Of a DNA stretch of 64,000 nt, positions 11,227-21,399 are shown one piece after another. The notes under the pieces are model-generated. The model saw nothing but the letters and a program-made list of their open reading frames with translations, did not search any database and was not told the DNA's origin. Every line of letters begins with the position of its first letter. Position 1 is the stretch's first letter. The position numbers were made by a program, and so were the translations under genes. Source of the stretch: Diphasiastrum complanatum. Its lineage: Eukaryota; Streptophyta; Lycopodiopsida; Lycopodiales; Lycopodiaceae. The DNA is taken from assembly GCA_029204225.1 (NCBI GenBank), contig CM055093.1, positions 329,001-393,000 of the forward strand. Reading direction: 5' to 3'.

Positions 11227-11237
11227 GGGGGAGGGAG
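11224..11237 (+). promoter_or_regulatory. Polypurine tract of gypsy copy 2
   Basis: AAGGGGGAGGGAG directly before the 3' LTR, the primer for plus-strand DNA synthesis. The same tract is found inverted at 2164-2178 for copy 1. Confidence 0.85.
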
Positions 11238-11578
11238 TGTTGCCGAACCCTAGAGAACACAGATAGGTCAGATACCACAGTCAGGGTCGTGTCCAGTGTA
11301 CATGACCAACAGGGCAAGACAGTGTGAGTAGTGTGTCCCAGCACGGTCCATAGCCATGGCGGGCCTAACACAGCCTAGGGACCTTGTCAGCAGGATAGGG
11401 CTCCCAGTTGGGTCCCGACGTGCAGTCGGCCACGTCAGTGCCACGTGGCCGACACTTGGCAGTAGCATGCTACCAGTCCTCACACTGGGCTAGCAGGGGC
11501 TTACTCTATATCAGGGAGTAGGCAAGATTGGGTGGATCAGTTAGTGTTTGCCCTACTGTGGTGTTAGGATCTATTACA
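11238..11578 (+). repeat. 3' LTR of gypsy copy 2 (341 bp)
   Basis: Nearly identical to the 5' LTR but 17 bp shorter: TACGAGCTCGTAACCAG after the first TGT is missing, which removes the terminal palindrome. Five substitutions otherwise. Confidence 0.93.
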
Positions 11579-11720
11579 ACACCACCTCTGTATCGCCGAG
11601 TCGATGCCTGCCGACTATGCACACGCCTCGATCGGACACTTGTAGATCAAAATAAAAGAATTTAGCTCCTCCACGACTGGCGCAATTCTGGCCATGAAGA
11701 TGGGCAAATTTTTTTTAATT
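11579..11720 (-). mobile_element. hAT copy 1, right part
   Basis: 'ACCTCTGTATCGCCGAGTCG..' to '..GGCGCAATTCTGGCCATGAAGA' matches hAT copy 2 at 48566-48690. In copy 2 about 740 bp of hAT sequence separates this segment from the one before the gypsy insertion; here that piece is lost. The terminal inverted repeat seen at 48720-48810 in copy 2 is not preserved. Confidence 0.65.
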
Positions 11721-12424
11721 AATTCCATCACATGCTTATGCATTTATTTACTTTAATTAGCTCTGGGATATTACGTGATCTGTCCATTTTTGCCAATAGC
11801 TAGAAATAATAGCCTACTGCCATAAATCAGCAGACCAACTTCTAATCCTATTACATTAGTGACAATCTACAAAGGTGTTAGTAGCAGAGCAGTGATTTGA
11901 CAAATGATTACCCTAATGAATGCTAAGCCCATAACCTACAGCCAATCACTCCATAATCGGTGACCCTACTGATTCAAAACCGGAATTCGATAGGTGAATA
12001 GAGCATTAGCAAAATGTTTAGGATTTTTCTTAAACAAGAACCACTTTTCCTAATCTCTTGCAGGTTAGCATAATTGTAGCTTGAAGTTTGTAAAATTCTC
12101 TCTCTGGATGCATTTTACAGCCCTATCACAAAACTTGTAGGACAGAAAAACTTAGGATTCAATGAATCACTTTGCAACAAAAGCCATTCTTCTCAGAAGT
12201 TGCTTTCAATGCTTGTTTGCATGCAAGCATATTGTTAGTTTATGCCAACAAACATAATTTCAACCCTTATGATGCTGACATTCGTAGCAAAAACTTAAAC
12301 TCTCATAGTTGAATTTATGTCTCTCTTGTAACACAAAATATTAGAACTATCAAGAAGATGATATTTCATCATTCATGATGATGGAATTTTTGAATCGTTA
12401 AGGTTGATATCACCTACTGACGTT
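11721..12424. other. Unassigned AT-rich spacer
   Basis: About 700 bp with no convincing ORF, RNA gene or terminal repeats on either strand. A few stretches (for example 'TAATTAGCTC' near 11755) faintly recall the flank of hAT copy 2. No first OEP21 exon was recognised here. Confidence 0.4.
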
Positions 12425-13435
12425 GCATGGAAGCCCGAGAGGTATTGAAGACCATGATTTTGGTCTTCGAGAGATTCACCCCTAAACCCCACCGGGTACA
12501 AAAGGTGTGTAAGCAATCCAGCTGTGTCTGTAATACCTCTCTGGTATGAGAGACTAGTACCACATCATCCGCATAGAGAAGGATAGCGATCAAAATGTCA
12601 CCAAGCCTGCCACCGTCCTTACCACACTAAGAAATGACCCGCTCCAGCTCATTGATGTATAGTTCAAAAAGAACTGGTGAAAGAGAGCATCCCTGCTTAA
12701 CCCCAATAGTACTCCGGATCTGCCCATAAATGCCACTACTATGACGAAAGTAACCCAAAACCCTCTCATAGAGAATCATGATAGCTAGAATAATATCCGT
12801 CGAGAAACCCAGGTCGCGGAGTCTCTGGATAAGTAGAGAACGTGGGACAGAGTCAAAGGCTTTCCTGAAGTCCACAAAACAACAGTAAACCTTTTCCTTC
12901 ATGTGCCTAGCTTCCTCAATGAGAGCTCGAAGTGAAGATATGATCATTAGTGAAGTAATGAGCGCGGAACTCTGCCTGGCCCAATGCTTGCAATCTCCTG
13001 GACTCTGCCTCTGAAGCTAACTGTAGACTGAAGGATGGTGCCATATAACTTCGCGAGAACATGCCCAATCATGATAGTGCGGTAATTACCAGGTAACATG
13101 GGGTCACCATTTTTATGGATAGAATGTATGATGTTGGTGCACCAAGATGGGAAGCCTTCAACAACAGCGTGGTTGAGGAGAGTGGATAGTGTGGGGGCAA
13201 GAGTGTCTGAGGTGTGAATCAGTAGCTCGGATTCAAGATCTTCAATGTCTCTAGTTCGATGGGTTTTCAATTTTTTGATTGCTGCCCGGACCAAATCAGG
13301 GGTGAAGAGGGTGAAGTTTGAAGGTCGAGGAGAGATGGAAATGGGCGTATCAGTGGATATAGTGTAAAGCTGGGTAGCATAGTCAGTCCAGGTATGTAGG
13401 TCGTCCAGGAGAGGGGGTGGAGCACGGGGGATAAA
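12425..13435 (-). pseudogene. LINE reverse transcriptase (RT core)
   Basis: Minus-strand non-LTR RT. The N-terminal RT motif 'AAIKKLKTHRTRDIEDLESEL' near 13260-13200 is followed by 'FPSWCTNIIHSIHKNGDPMLPGNYR', then 'FVDFRKAFDSVPRSLL' (12870-12830), 'IGVKQGCSLSPVLFELYINEL' (12700-12650) and a YADD catalytic box (about 12575-12560). One frameshift near 12950 and a stop near 12627 break it. Sequence homology ends near 12425. The frame continues without a break into 17465-17500 once the copia insertion is removed. Confidence 0.88.
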
Positions 13436-14229
13436 TGGTAAGAATTTATCAAGGAGAATATGTGATAGACTATTTTGTAGTCTATGAAATTACTAGTCAA
13501 ACAATGGTCTAACGACACGTAACAGTTGTCAAATATAGATATGAAATTATTGAATGAAGATTCAGATGTGATTTTAATCATAAAAATCACTACAAAATAA
13601 TGTTGTGTACTGACTTTTGGTCAGATTTCTGTTTCTGTATCAGCTTATCCACGTTGGACAAGTATCATACTGACACGTGGCATGACCTGTGTGACTCAAA
13701 ACAATCCTAGTAGAGTAGAAATCGCCCTATCTCTACTTTACAAAACTTGTTTTGGATTATTTATCAAAAATTATGGATAAAAATGTGAGATAAGTATTGA
13801 TGTTTGAATATCATTTACATACTATTAGGATAATACTTATGAAATGAATCAAACAGAAACATTAGATATTCAATGTACGATGGATTTCATGAAAGAAATC
13901 TTCATTTTCTTGAAAATACAAAGAAAATAGAAGAACGTGAGAGAAACTCAAATGTACTGAGCATCTAAATGAAGTCTATAGCTTCTGTAGAGCGATTTAT
14001 TAGATCTGAATCTTTCTCCATTCAGTTTTGATCATTCTCCACTCAAGAACTGTTAGTTCTCCTAATAGACTAATTTCTAGAATCTTCTACCACTATGTAA
14101 AGTTAACATAGAGTGTATTATTAAGTAGGACCCATGAATTTAATTCAATGTAGGGGTCTACTTAATTATTTTGGTATTAACCTTATGATGGCCTCATAAT
14201 TAAATTACCAACATTTTATATACGTGACA
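13436..14229 (-). repeat. 3' LTR of the copia element (794 bp)
   Basis: Matches 16479-17464 but lacks two blocks, one of ~150 bp (present at about 17157-17290 in the other LTR) and one of ~50 bp (about 16820-16875). The larger deletion lies between short CTAATAG repeats. Confidence 0.9.
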
Positions 14230-16068
14230 GCTCCCTCTTAAAACTTGGTAATTTAATTATTCCAAGACTGGTTCTGTGTTTCTCAAATGTGTCTTTGTCC
14301 AATGCCTTGGTGAATATATCTGCCACCATCTCTTTGGTTGAAATGAAGCTGGTATAGATTAGCTCTTTGTCTATGAGATCTCTTATGTGATGATAAGCAA
14401 TATGTTTGGTTCGAGCATGATACATCGGATCCTTTGTCAAGTGAATTGCTGAAGTATTGTCCATTAGAAATATACTTGGTTCATCTTGAGTGATGCCCAA
14501 ACTTTCAAGCATATATCTGATCCATATCACTTCGTTTGCCACCTTAGATGCAGCAATGTATTCAGATTCGCAAGATGATTGAGCAACTATCGATTGCTTC
14601 TTACATGTCCAACTAATAGCACCTCCTGCTATAATGCTGCATCCTCTAGTCAAGCTTTTAGAGTCTTCTTTGAAGGTTAGCCAACTGGCATCACTATAGG
14701 ATAGAAGAATGAAATTTTCATTTTTTGAATATTTTATCCCATAGTCATTTGTGTATTTCAGGTACTGTAATATTCTCTTAGCTGCTCTCCAATGTTTTAT
14801 TCCTGGATTAGAACAATATTGACTAACAGTGAATACTCCATATGCTATATCTGGACGTGTACATATAGCAAGATACATTAATGATGCAATAAGAGTGTGA
14901 TAAGGATATTTCTTCATGTCTTCTTTTTCTTCATTCGATATCGGACAATCCTCCTTGGAAATAATAGCTCCAACAAGTACTGGTGTAGCTTTGTCTTTAC
15001 ATCCTTCCATTTGAAAGTTCTTCAACAACTTCTTAATGTATCTTTGCTGATATATATAGATACTTCCATTCATTTTGTCTCTTTCAATTTGTATTCCCAA
15101 GTAGCATTTTGCCTCTCCAAGATCAGTAATATCAAATAGAGAAGATATCTCCCTCTTAACTTGTAAAATATCTTCATTCCTCTTGGAAATAATGAGTGAG
15201 TCATCAACATACACAACAATTATAACAAGTTCTTCATTAATGATTTTTATATAGACATTAGAGTCGGCTCCTATGGGGTTAAAACCAAGATACTTCAATG
15301 CTTGGTCCTTCTTCTACTAGGCCCTGGCTGATTGCTTTAATCCATATATACTTCTTTTCATTTTGCAGGCATAGGAAGGAAACTTTTCTGAAATGAAACC
15401 AACAGGCTGCTCAATGTATATATCTTCTTCTAAATCTCCATATAAGAAAGCAGTCTTTTCATCTACTTGGTGAACTTCATAATTAAAGTATGCTGCAAGA
15501 GCAAGAACCAAATACTTGTATGTCTCACTACAGGAGAGAAAGTTTCCATGTAGTCTATGCCATATTTTTGCGAAAATCCTTTAGCTACAAGTCTGGCCTT
15601 ATATCTTGCAATCTTACCATCCGATCCATATTTGTACCCATATATCCATTTGCACTTGATTGCTTTTTTGTCTTTAGGTAAAGGTTGCAGCTCCCATACT
15701 TTGTTCTTTTCCATGGATTTCATCTCCTCTTTCATTGCTTCTTTCCACTTGTTTGCCTCTTGACACTCTATGACTTCTTCATAATTTTGTGGTTCAGTAG
15801 TAAAGCCACAAAATTCGTCAGCTATTAGATTATATTGCTGATCATACCTTTCTGGTCCCTTTCTTGTTCTTGTTGATCTTCTTAGTAATTCATCTGGGAT
15901 TTGCATCTCTTTGAGACGTGTACTCTTACTTCTTGGTGATTGAACATGTTGATGTTCACCTTCTTGTTGATGCTGATCCTGCTGTTGGTTCATATCCTGA
16001 ATTTCTTGTTCTTGGGCTACCTCTTGATTATTCTCAAGAGTAATATTAGGTAAATCACCATAGAACAT
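14216..16068 (-). pseudogene. Copia reverse transcriptase - RNase H region
   Basis: The first part (16068-15463) is the Gln-rich linker between integrase and RT ('[16 protein letters not shown]'), then RT begins ('[12 protein letters not shown]', '[24 protein letters not shown]'). Continuing 15511-15317: '[24 protein letters not shown]' and 'SIYGLKQS'. 15298-14216: the YVDD catalytic box intact, 'TRPDIAYGVFTVSQY', and RNase H with 'SYSDASWLTF', 'QSSCESEYIAAS', 'DNTSAIHLTKDPMYHARTKH' and 'VADIFTKALD'. Two frameshifts near 15500 and 15310 separate the pieces. RT residues look functional but the element lacks integrase. Confidence 0.9.
14230..14250 (-). promoter_or_regulatory. Polypurine tract of the copia element
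   Basis: Minus strand reads AAGTTTTAAGAGGGAGC immediately before the 3' LTR. Confidence 0.75.
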
Positions 16069-16462
16069 CTAAATCTTTTCCATCCCAAACAGTATTGTAA
16101 AGTTGATTATGAAGATGTACAACTTCACCTTCAGATTTCTTTTCAAATTTAGATTGAATAGCATTCCATACTTCCCTGGCTTTAGAATATTTTGAAATAT
16201 CAAGCAACAAATCTTCAGACAAGGAAATGCTTATGATGACAAGAGCCTTGTCATTTTTGTCTCTCCAGTCCTTCAATTCTTTACCTGTAGATTGAGGCAT
16301 CTCTTCTGTGCCATCAACCCATGGCCACAAACCTTCTCCGTTAAGAAGTAAGTTTGTCTTCATTTTCCAAACTTGATAGTTGCAGCCTGAACTGTCAAGT
16401 ATTGAAGTAATTTTCTGTTGTACAGTACCAAATGTTGACATCTCTGAAATCTCAAGAATCAA
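16055..16462 (-). pseudogene. Copia gag N-terminal remnant
   Basis: A typical copia gag start (internal Met 'MSTFGTVQQKI', 'NYQVWKMKTNLLL', 'LWPWVDGTEE', 'AREVWNAIQSKFE') that runs to '[16 protein letters not shown]' and then stops, joined directly to the integrase/RT linker. The rest of gag, protease and the integrase core are deleted, with the junction near 16070. Confidence 0.85.
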
Positions 16463-16478
16463 CCTGCTCTGATACCAT
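16463..16478 (-). promoter_or_regulatory. Primer-binding site of the copia element
   Basis: Minus strand reads ATGGTATCAGAGCAGG right after the 5' LTR end, complementary to initiator tRNA-Met. Confidence 0.88.
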
Positions 16479-17464
16479 TGTTAAGAATTTATCAAGGAGA
16501 ATATGTGATAGACATTTTTTGTAGTCTATGAAATTATCAGTCAAACAATAGTCTAACGACACGTAACAGTTGTCAAATATAGATATGAAATTATTGAATG
16601 AAGATTCAGATGTGATTTTAATCATAAAAATCACTACAGAATACTGTGTACTGACTTTTGGTCAGTTTTCTGTTTCTGTATCAGCTTATCCACGTTGGAC
16701 GAGTATCATACTGACACGTGGCATGACCTGTGTGACTCAAAACAGTCCTAGTAGAGTAGAAATCGCCCTATTACAAAACTTGTTTTGGATCATTCATAAA
16801 AAATTATGGATAAAATTGTGAAATCCTTCAGAAAGTCTTGTAAAATGTAAACTGATGATTGATTCTCATTCATGTGAGATAAGTATTGATGTTTGAATAT
16901 CATTTACATACTATTAGGATAGTACTTATGAAATGAATCAAACGGAAACATCAGATATTCAATGTACGATGGATTTCATGAAAGAAATCATTTTCTTGAA
17001 AATACAAAGAAAATAGAAGAACGTGAGAGAAACTCAAATGTACTGAGCATCTAAATGAAGTCTATAGCTTCTGTAGAGCGATTTACTGATCTGAATCTTT
17101 CTCCATTCAGTTTTGATCATTCTCCACTCAAGAACTGTTAGTTCTCCTAATAGACTGCACACAGAAAAATTTCTCCTCTCTACGTTCACTCTCTCTCTAG
17201 GAGTGTGTTTCAAAAACTAGATCCTACTCTCTATTTAAAAAAAATTAGAAAAGTCTAGAAGCTAAACATTCTAGATTATTCTACTCTAATAGGAATTTCT
17301 AGAATCTTCTACCACTATGTAAAGTTAACATAGAGTGTATTATTAAGTAGGACCCATGAATTTAATTCAATGTATAATAGGGGTCTACTTAATTTTTTTG
17401 GTATTAATTATTGACCCTTATGATGGCCTCATATTTAAATTACCAACATTTTATATACGTGACA
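16479..17464 (-). repeat. 5' LTR of the copia element (986 bp)
   Basis: Longer of the two LTRs; contains the ~150-bp block missing from the other copy. Ends TG/CA and abuts ATAAA on the outside. Confidence 0.9.
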
Positions 17465-18780
17465 ATAAATTCACGCCAGCGGCGAAGTGCCATGAGGAGC
17501 GAAGGAGATGGGGGGGATGGAAACGAGCATGTGTGACAGTGTGGTGAAGGGAGGTGTCCACTGAGTGGAGTGTACAGTGGGCCCAGATGGAGGCAAGTGG
17601 CGACTACATCTGGGCTTTTCCGCGGTGGCACAGGGATAGAAATCTCATCATCGGAGTCATCAGCATGTGCTCGAGTATGAAAGAAGCTAGTGAGAAGCAA
17701 CTGCTGGGAGTCTAACCCCAGGTGATCTGGTACAGGCAGATGAGATTGACGGAGAGTAAGCATCTCACGAACAAGAAGTCCCAATCAACGAGCATCAAGA
17801 TAGGAGACAAAACTGTGAAGTGTATGCGGGCCATCGCGAAAGAGACAATAATACCTCCCCCGTATCTCATAATACAACGGACATCTGAGGAGGAAATGGC
17901 TCGTCCACCTCCTGCAACGAGCACAAGCGACATAGACGACGCTCCCGGGGGATATCCCATGCAGGACTTGCCTCAATAGCAAGCTGATGAGAGGAAATGC
18001 GCAACTGCCCAAGACGATAGCACAGGCCGTGTGATAGGGGCTGTGAGAGATAGAGCGGCAACAATGGCAAACCAGAAGGATCCAGAGAGAGAAAGTGTGT
18101 CTAGTAATAGCTCAGTCGAATGCGGGAAGGTGGGAGTGAGCTCCAAGTTTGTTGCATATATCGACGAAATAAATAGCCTCGGATATATGAATGCGTACCA
18201 CGAGGAAGATCCATGATAGAGATGCCCAGATGTCGTAAGAGATCAGATGCTTGCTGGTACCAGGAGAGCTTGGCATGGGAATCAGCTAGGACACGTGAAG
18301 AAGTAACCGCAACAACTATATATCTATCCGGGTGAGATGCACCAATCTCCTGAATCCGCTGAAAAAAAAGAATAAGGCGGAAAAAGCCCTCAAGGATGAT
18401 CGGAGGAGTAGCAAACTCAGCACATAGGATATCATGAGGGGTGGTAGTCTTGGCACGTATCGGGCGACCCCACATAGTGGCCTAAATGCGGGAAATGCCT
18501 ACCCAGTCCCGGAGAGAAAGTCCTGGCAACCACATCTCGGAGGCATACATCACTGCTGGAACCACCCATGTGTGAAACAACTGGCATCTAGTAGCGGGAT
18601 CAAAAATATGATTCATTGTACAACCACGCTCGAACTGGACCAATGCTGAAAGACCGGGGGAAATGTGTGCAAACTGCAAAAAGTAGAAAATCAGCCAAAC
18701 ACAGATAGGTGTCAAGATCAGCCGTTGTAGAAGAGGTGGAGAGGCCGCCGCAGTTCAAAAAACCGAATGTGATGCTAGCC
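17465..18780 (-). pseudogene. LINE C-terminal domain, upstream of the RT core
   Basis: Minus strand, frames shifting: 'FDPATRCQLFHTWVVPAVMYASEMW' (18600-18520), 'HDILCAEFATPPIILEGFFR' (18440-18370), 'LRISSHQLAIEASPAWDIPRE' then 'RRLCRLCSLQEVDE' and 'CPLYYEIRGRY' (18000-17860, the cysteine-rich LINE tail). It ends in 'LLMALRRWREF' at 17465, which is contiguous with 'IPRAPPPLLDD' at 13435 once the copia is removed. In known elements this domain follows the RT core; here it precedes it, so the piece is either the end of a first LINE copy abutting a second or a rearrangement. About seven frame changes make it non-functional. Confidence 0.8.
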
Positions 18781-18980
18781 GGGGCTATCGGGCTGCTCCC
18801 ATGCCCGAGTACCCCAACTTCTTATTGATGCTTGGAGAAAAAGCGAGGGTTGCCATTTGTGAATACCACCCGCTGGTGTTTGGTCCTTGGCTCCTGAATA
18901 ATAGTTTTACGCTGTAACCATTGGCAGTGAGCACAGTCATCATCTATGTAAATTTGAGAGCCTCAGAGAGTACGTCGCGC

Positions 18981-19136
<156 letters not shown>

Positions 19137-19154
19137 TTTGACATATTTGTGCAG

Positions 19155-19310
19155 GTATTGACAAGTTTAGATGTAGGAGCAAAATTTGATACCGAGCTTA
19201 GAGAATTCACTTATGACATACAAGGAAAGAAATCACTACCTATCACTGAAAATGGGCTACTTAGCTTGGATGTCAAGGGTGGATTCAACTTCAATCCTCG
19301 ATTGAAAGTG
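19155..19310 (+). CDS. OEP21: OEP21 (chloroplast outer envelope pore protein 21), internal exon
   Basis: OEP21 is a small beta-barrel, anion-selective, ATP-gated channel in the plastid outer envelope that passes phosphorylated sugars and phosphate. This exon is 52 codons in phase 0: it starts after ...TTTGTGCAG and ends before GTAAGTAG, reading 'VLTSLDVGAKFDTELREF' then 'YDIQGKKSLPITENGLLSL' and 'DVKGGFNF'. This matches the family's middle beta strands ('..KTFPVT.DGL..FK.KGG' pattern). With the exons at 43794 and 45182 it gives the last ~112 of about 170-180 residues. The ~60-65 N-terminal residues were not found in the window. Identification rests on recalled family pattern, especially the C-terminal exon. 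Confidence 0.85.
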
Positions 19311-19358
19311 GTAAGTAGTATGAACTTCGCTGTCAATAGGAACATAATCTTTACGTAA

Positions 19359-19924
19359 CCAATTTGATACTTCTTTTATGGTGATTATTACTTTCACTTA
19401 TTGTTAGTTCTATAATAACAAATTGTGTACATCCCAATCTTCCATCTTTTTTCGCTTAAGTATTTCATCCTTTTGAAGAGAATGTATGGATTGTTGAAAA
19501 TTGTGGTATTGCTTGTAGGCTTGTCTTTTCATAACATGCACTATACTTGTTGCATGCAGCTGAAAGTTGTTTTATGGTCCATACATTACTTGGATATTCT
19601 TTTCTGAAGTCATTGCTTGTAGTTTGCAATTTTTGCGACCAAAACTTGTTGGCTTCAGTCCTATTTGTAAAATTGCTACTTTGAGAATCACTATTTATTC
19701 ATTTTTCTCTAATGGGAAGACAACCATCTCTTGCAAAGCCAGTCTTGCCAAAAGTTTTTCAATTGCTTGTGATATTTATCAATTATGATGTGTTTGGGAA
19801 AAGATTGCAATAGACACTAGTAGCTATTCAATGATGTGAGTAATGGTCTTCCGTTTCATGAGGATTTTGTCTTTAACTTGACCTTTGCCCCAGTGCTTTG
19901 CTCAACTAAGCTGTCAGAACCAAA
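19359..19924. other. Intron sequence without recognised features
   Basis: T-rich intron sequence after the OEP21 donor. Short open frames here (for example at 19425-19607 and 19567-19788) show no domain or codon signature. I see no repeat or RNA gene. Confidence 0.5.
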
Positions 19925-19961
19925 CCCCCACCCCCCCCCCCCCCCCCCCCCCCCCCACCCC

Positions 19962-20010
<49 letters not shown>
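19925..20010. repeat. Poly-C tract (poly-G on the minus strand)
   Basis: 86 bp of C broken only by A at 19930, 19957 and 19962; the longest pure run is 48 C (19963-20010). Such tracts can form G-quadruplexes on the G strand and i-motifs on the C strand. The Pro-run and Gly-run frames across it are artefacts. Length may be affected by sequencing or assembly error. Confidence 0.95.
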
Positions 20011-20012
<2 letters not shown>

Positions 20013-20442
20013 TCTTCCAAAGCTTGTTGTAATCTCTTAGGTAAGTTATCAGGTTTTTTGATGCGATGGTCTCCTTTTGCTCAAAGGAATCTTTCAAATG
20101 GTCATCTAATTGTTTCAAGGTTTTCCTTTACAAATCTATCACATTGTTTTAGTTTTGTTTCCTAGGAGTAAGAGATCACTCATTAAGTTCTAGTCCCGAA
20201 ATGCTCATAAGAAACTTTATGGTGGAAATTTTTTTCGATTATATCTAAGATTAATAAACTGATTCAACTAAACTAAGGGCTACTCTATGTTCAAAGCCAT
20301 TGATAACGAAGCCCCAAGGCCTATTTATAGATGTTGAGGCACTTGTAAGGTTAGGGTTTTGCCCTATCTCTAGAGGCTCAATGAAAGTCAGATGACTACT
20401 ACGTTTCTCAATAGACACCAAATAATAAAGCATAAGCTCAAG

Positions 20443-20560
20443 TGTCTAAACATATGGTTAGATAGATAATGGCGACTGCAGACCCCCATGGTCCATATAG
20501 ATGTCTAAACATATGGTTAGATAGATAATGGTGACTGCAGACCCCCATGGTCCATATAGA
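20443..20560. repeat. 59-bp direct tandem duplication
   Basis: Two copies (20443-20501 and 20502-20560) that start TGTCTAAACATATGG and include GACTGCAGACCCCCATGG; they differ by about one base. A partial third start (TGTCC) follows. No coding content. Confidence 0.93.
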
Positions 20561-20619
20561 TGTCCCTATTCATGGAATCTCACTTATAAATCTCCATTGT
20601 AAAAAAGATCATGTCCCCG

Positions 20620-21015
20620 CTATTGGTACAATGAAACTACTGAAGCTACATAATGAAAGTGCTGATGGCCAAATAGGATGCTGAAGTTGCAAAATAAGGA
20701 GAGCAACCCAAATGGAATGTACTGATTCATAAAATATGAAAGTATGTTGCTCTTCTGACAAGGAAAATGTTGAAGGCAAAAAGTGAGGATTACAATACTG
20801 TCAAAATAAGGGTTTGACATTGCAATAATAAGGATGTTGATGTTCCATATGCATCAAATGTTGAAGTCGCAAAGGAATTGAGATGATGCTATTAAAATGT
20901 TGTTGACACCCAAACAAAGATGTCAATGCTGTAAATGGGAAGATGAAAAGTTGCAAAATGAAGGTAAGGTCACAAATCTGTATTTTGAACAATGAGCCCC
21001 AAACAATATAAAGTC
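20620..21015. repeat. Degenerate minisatellite-like sequence
   Basis: The motif 'GATG(C/T)TGAAGTTGCAAAAT(G)A' recurs in decayed form about eight times, with variants near 20692, 20766, 20827, 20860, 20920 and 20935. It is flanked by TG-rich spacers of 20-45 bp. No ORF of interest. Confidence 0.5.
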
Positions 21016-21132
21016 TCAATAAGAAGTTGCATTATAATAGAGTAGTTCTCATAACTGAAAATATGAGATAATTATCAAGCTATATGGTCTCACCAAGAAT
21101 GTCAGAGACAAACTTCTTATAGTTTGTCACGG

Positions 21133-21330
21133 TTAAATAATGCCATTCAAGCCTACAGTCCAAAGAACAAGGCAAGTGTCATGACCTCTTTGTGTGCGTG
21201 GAAGTCCAAGTATGAAATGCATGGAGATAGCATTCCATTGTTGATGAGAAATAGCCCAATGCTCAAGAAGACCTGGAACAAAAGTACCTATTGCAGGCAC
21301 AAAAAGTACAAGAATGGACAATATTGGCTA
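21133..21330 (-). pseudogene. Gypsy integrase remnant
   Basis: Minus strand reads 'WNAISMHFILGLPRTQRGHDT', the block just after the integrase zinc region of chromoviruses (usual form 'W..ISMDFI.GLP..Q.G.D'). The catalytic Asp of that motif has become His. Only ~100 bp are recognisable. Confidence 0.75.
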
Positions 21331-21399
21331 AATCGGCTTCTATACGAAGCCAATTTAATTAGGGTTGAAGTCGAGTGAAGGTCTTCTAAAACTCGTAAT

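Larger units (their letters stand above)
5315..11578 (+). mobile_element. Ty3/gypsy chromovirus copy 2 (near full length)
   Basis: Complete LTR-to-LTR structure: 5' LTR 5315-5672, primer-binding site next to it, untranslated leader to 6444, one gag-pol frame 6445-11226, polypurine tract and 3' LTR 11238-11578. The two LTRs differ by 5 substitutions over ~338 aligned bases plus a 17-bp deletion in the 3' LTR, so insertion was fairly recent. Flanks are GCACC (left) and ACACC (right), a possible target duplication with one mismatch. The element lies head-to-head with gypsy copy 1 inside hAT copy 1. Confidence 0.93.
13436..17464 (-). mobile_element. Ty1/copia element inserted in a LINE, with 5-bp target duplication
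   Basis: LTRs at 13436-14229 and 16479-17464, TG..CA ends (one end mutated to TGG), flanked on both sides by ATAAA (13431-13435 and 17465-17469). Removing the element and one ATAAA restores an open LINE reading frame. Internal sequence has a primer site, gag start, deleted middle, RT and RNase H. It is a deletion derivative lacking most of gag, protease and integrase. Confidence 0.93.

Noticed and set aside
12205-12212. TTCAATGC as the second half of a target duplication for hAT copy 1 (left flank 186-193)
   Set aside because: The sequence to its right does not continue the copia RNase H frame and no hAT terminus precedes it; likely chance.
19836-20165. Poly-Pro/poly-Gly ORFs over the C tract
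   Set aside because: Homopolymer translation with no coding signal on either side.
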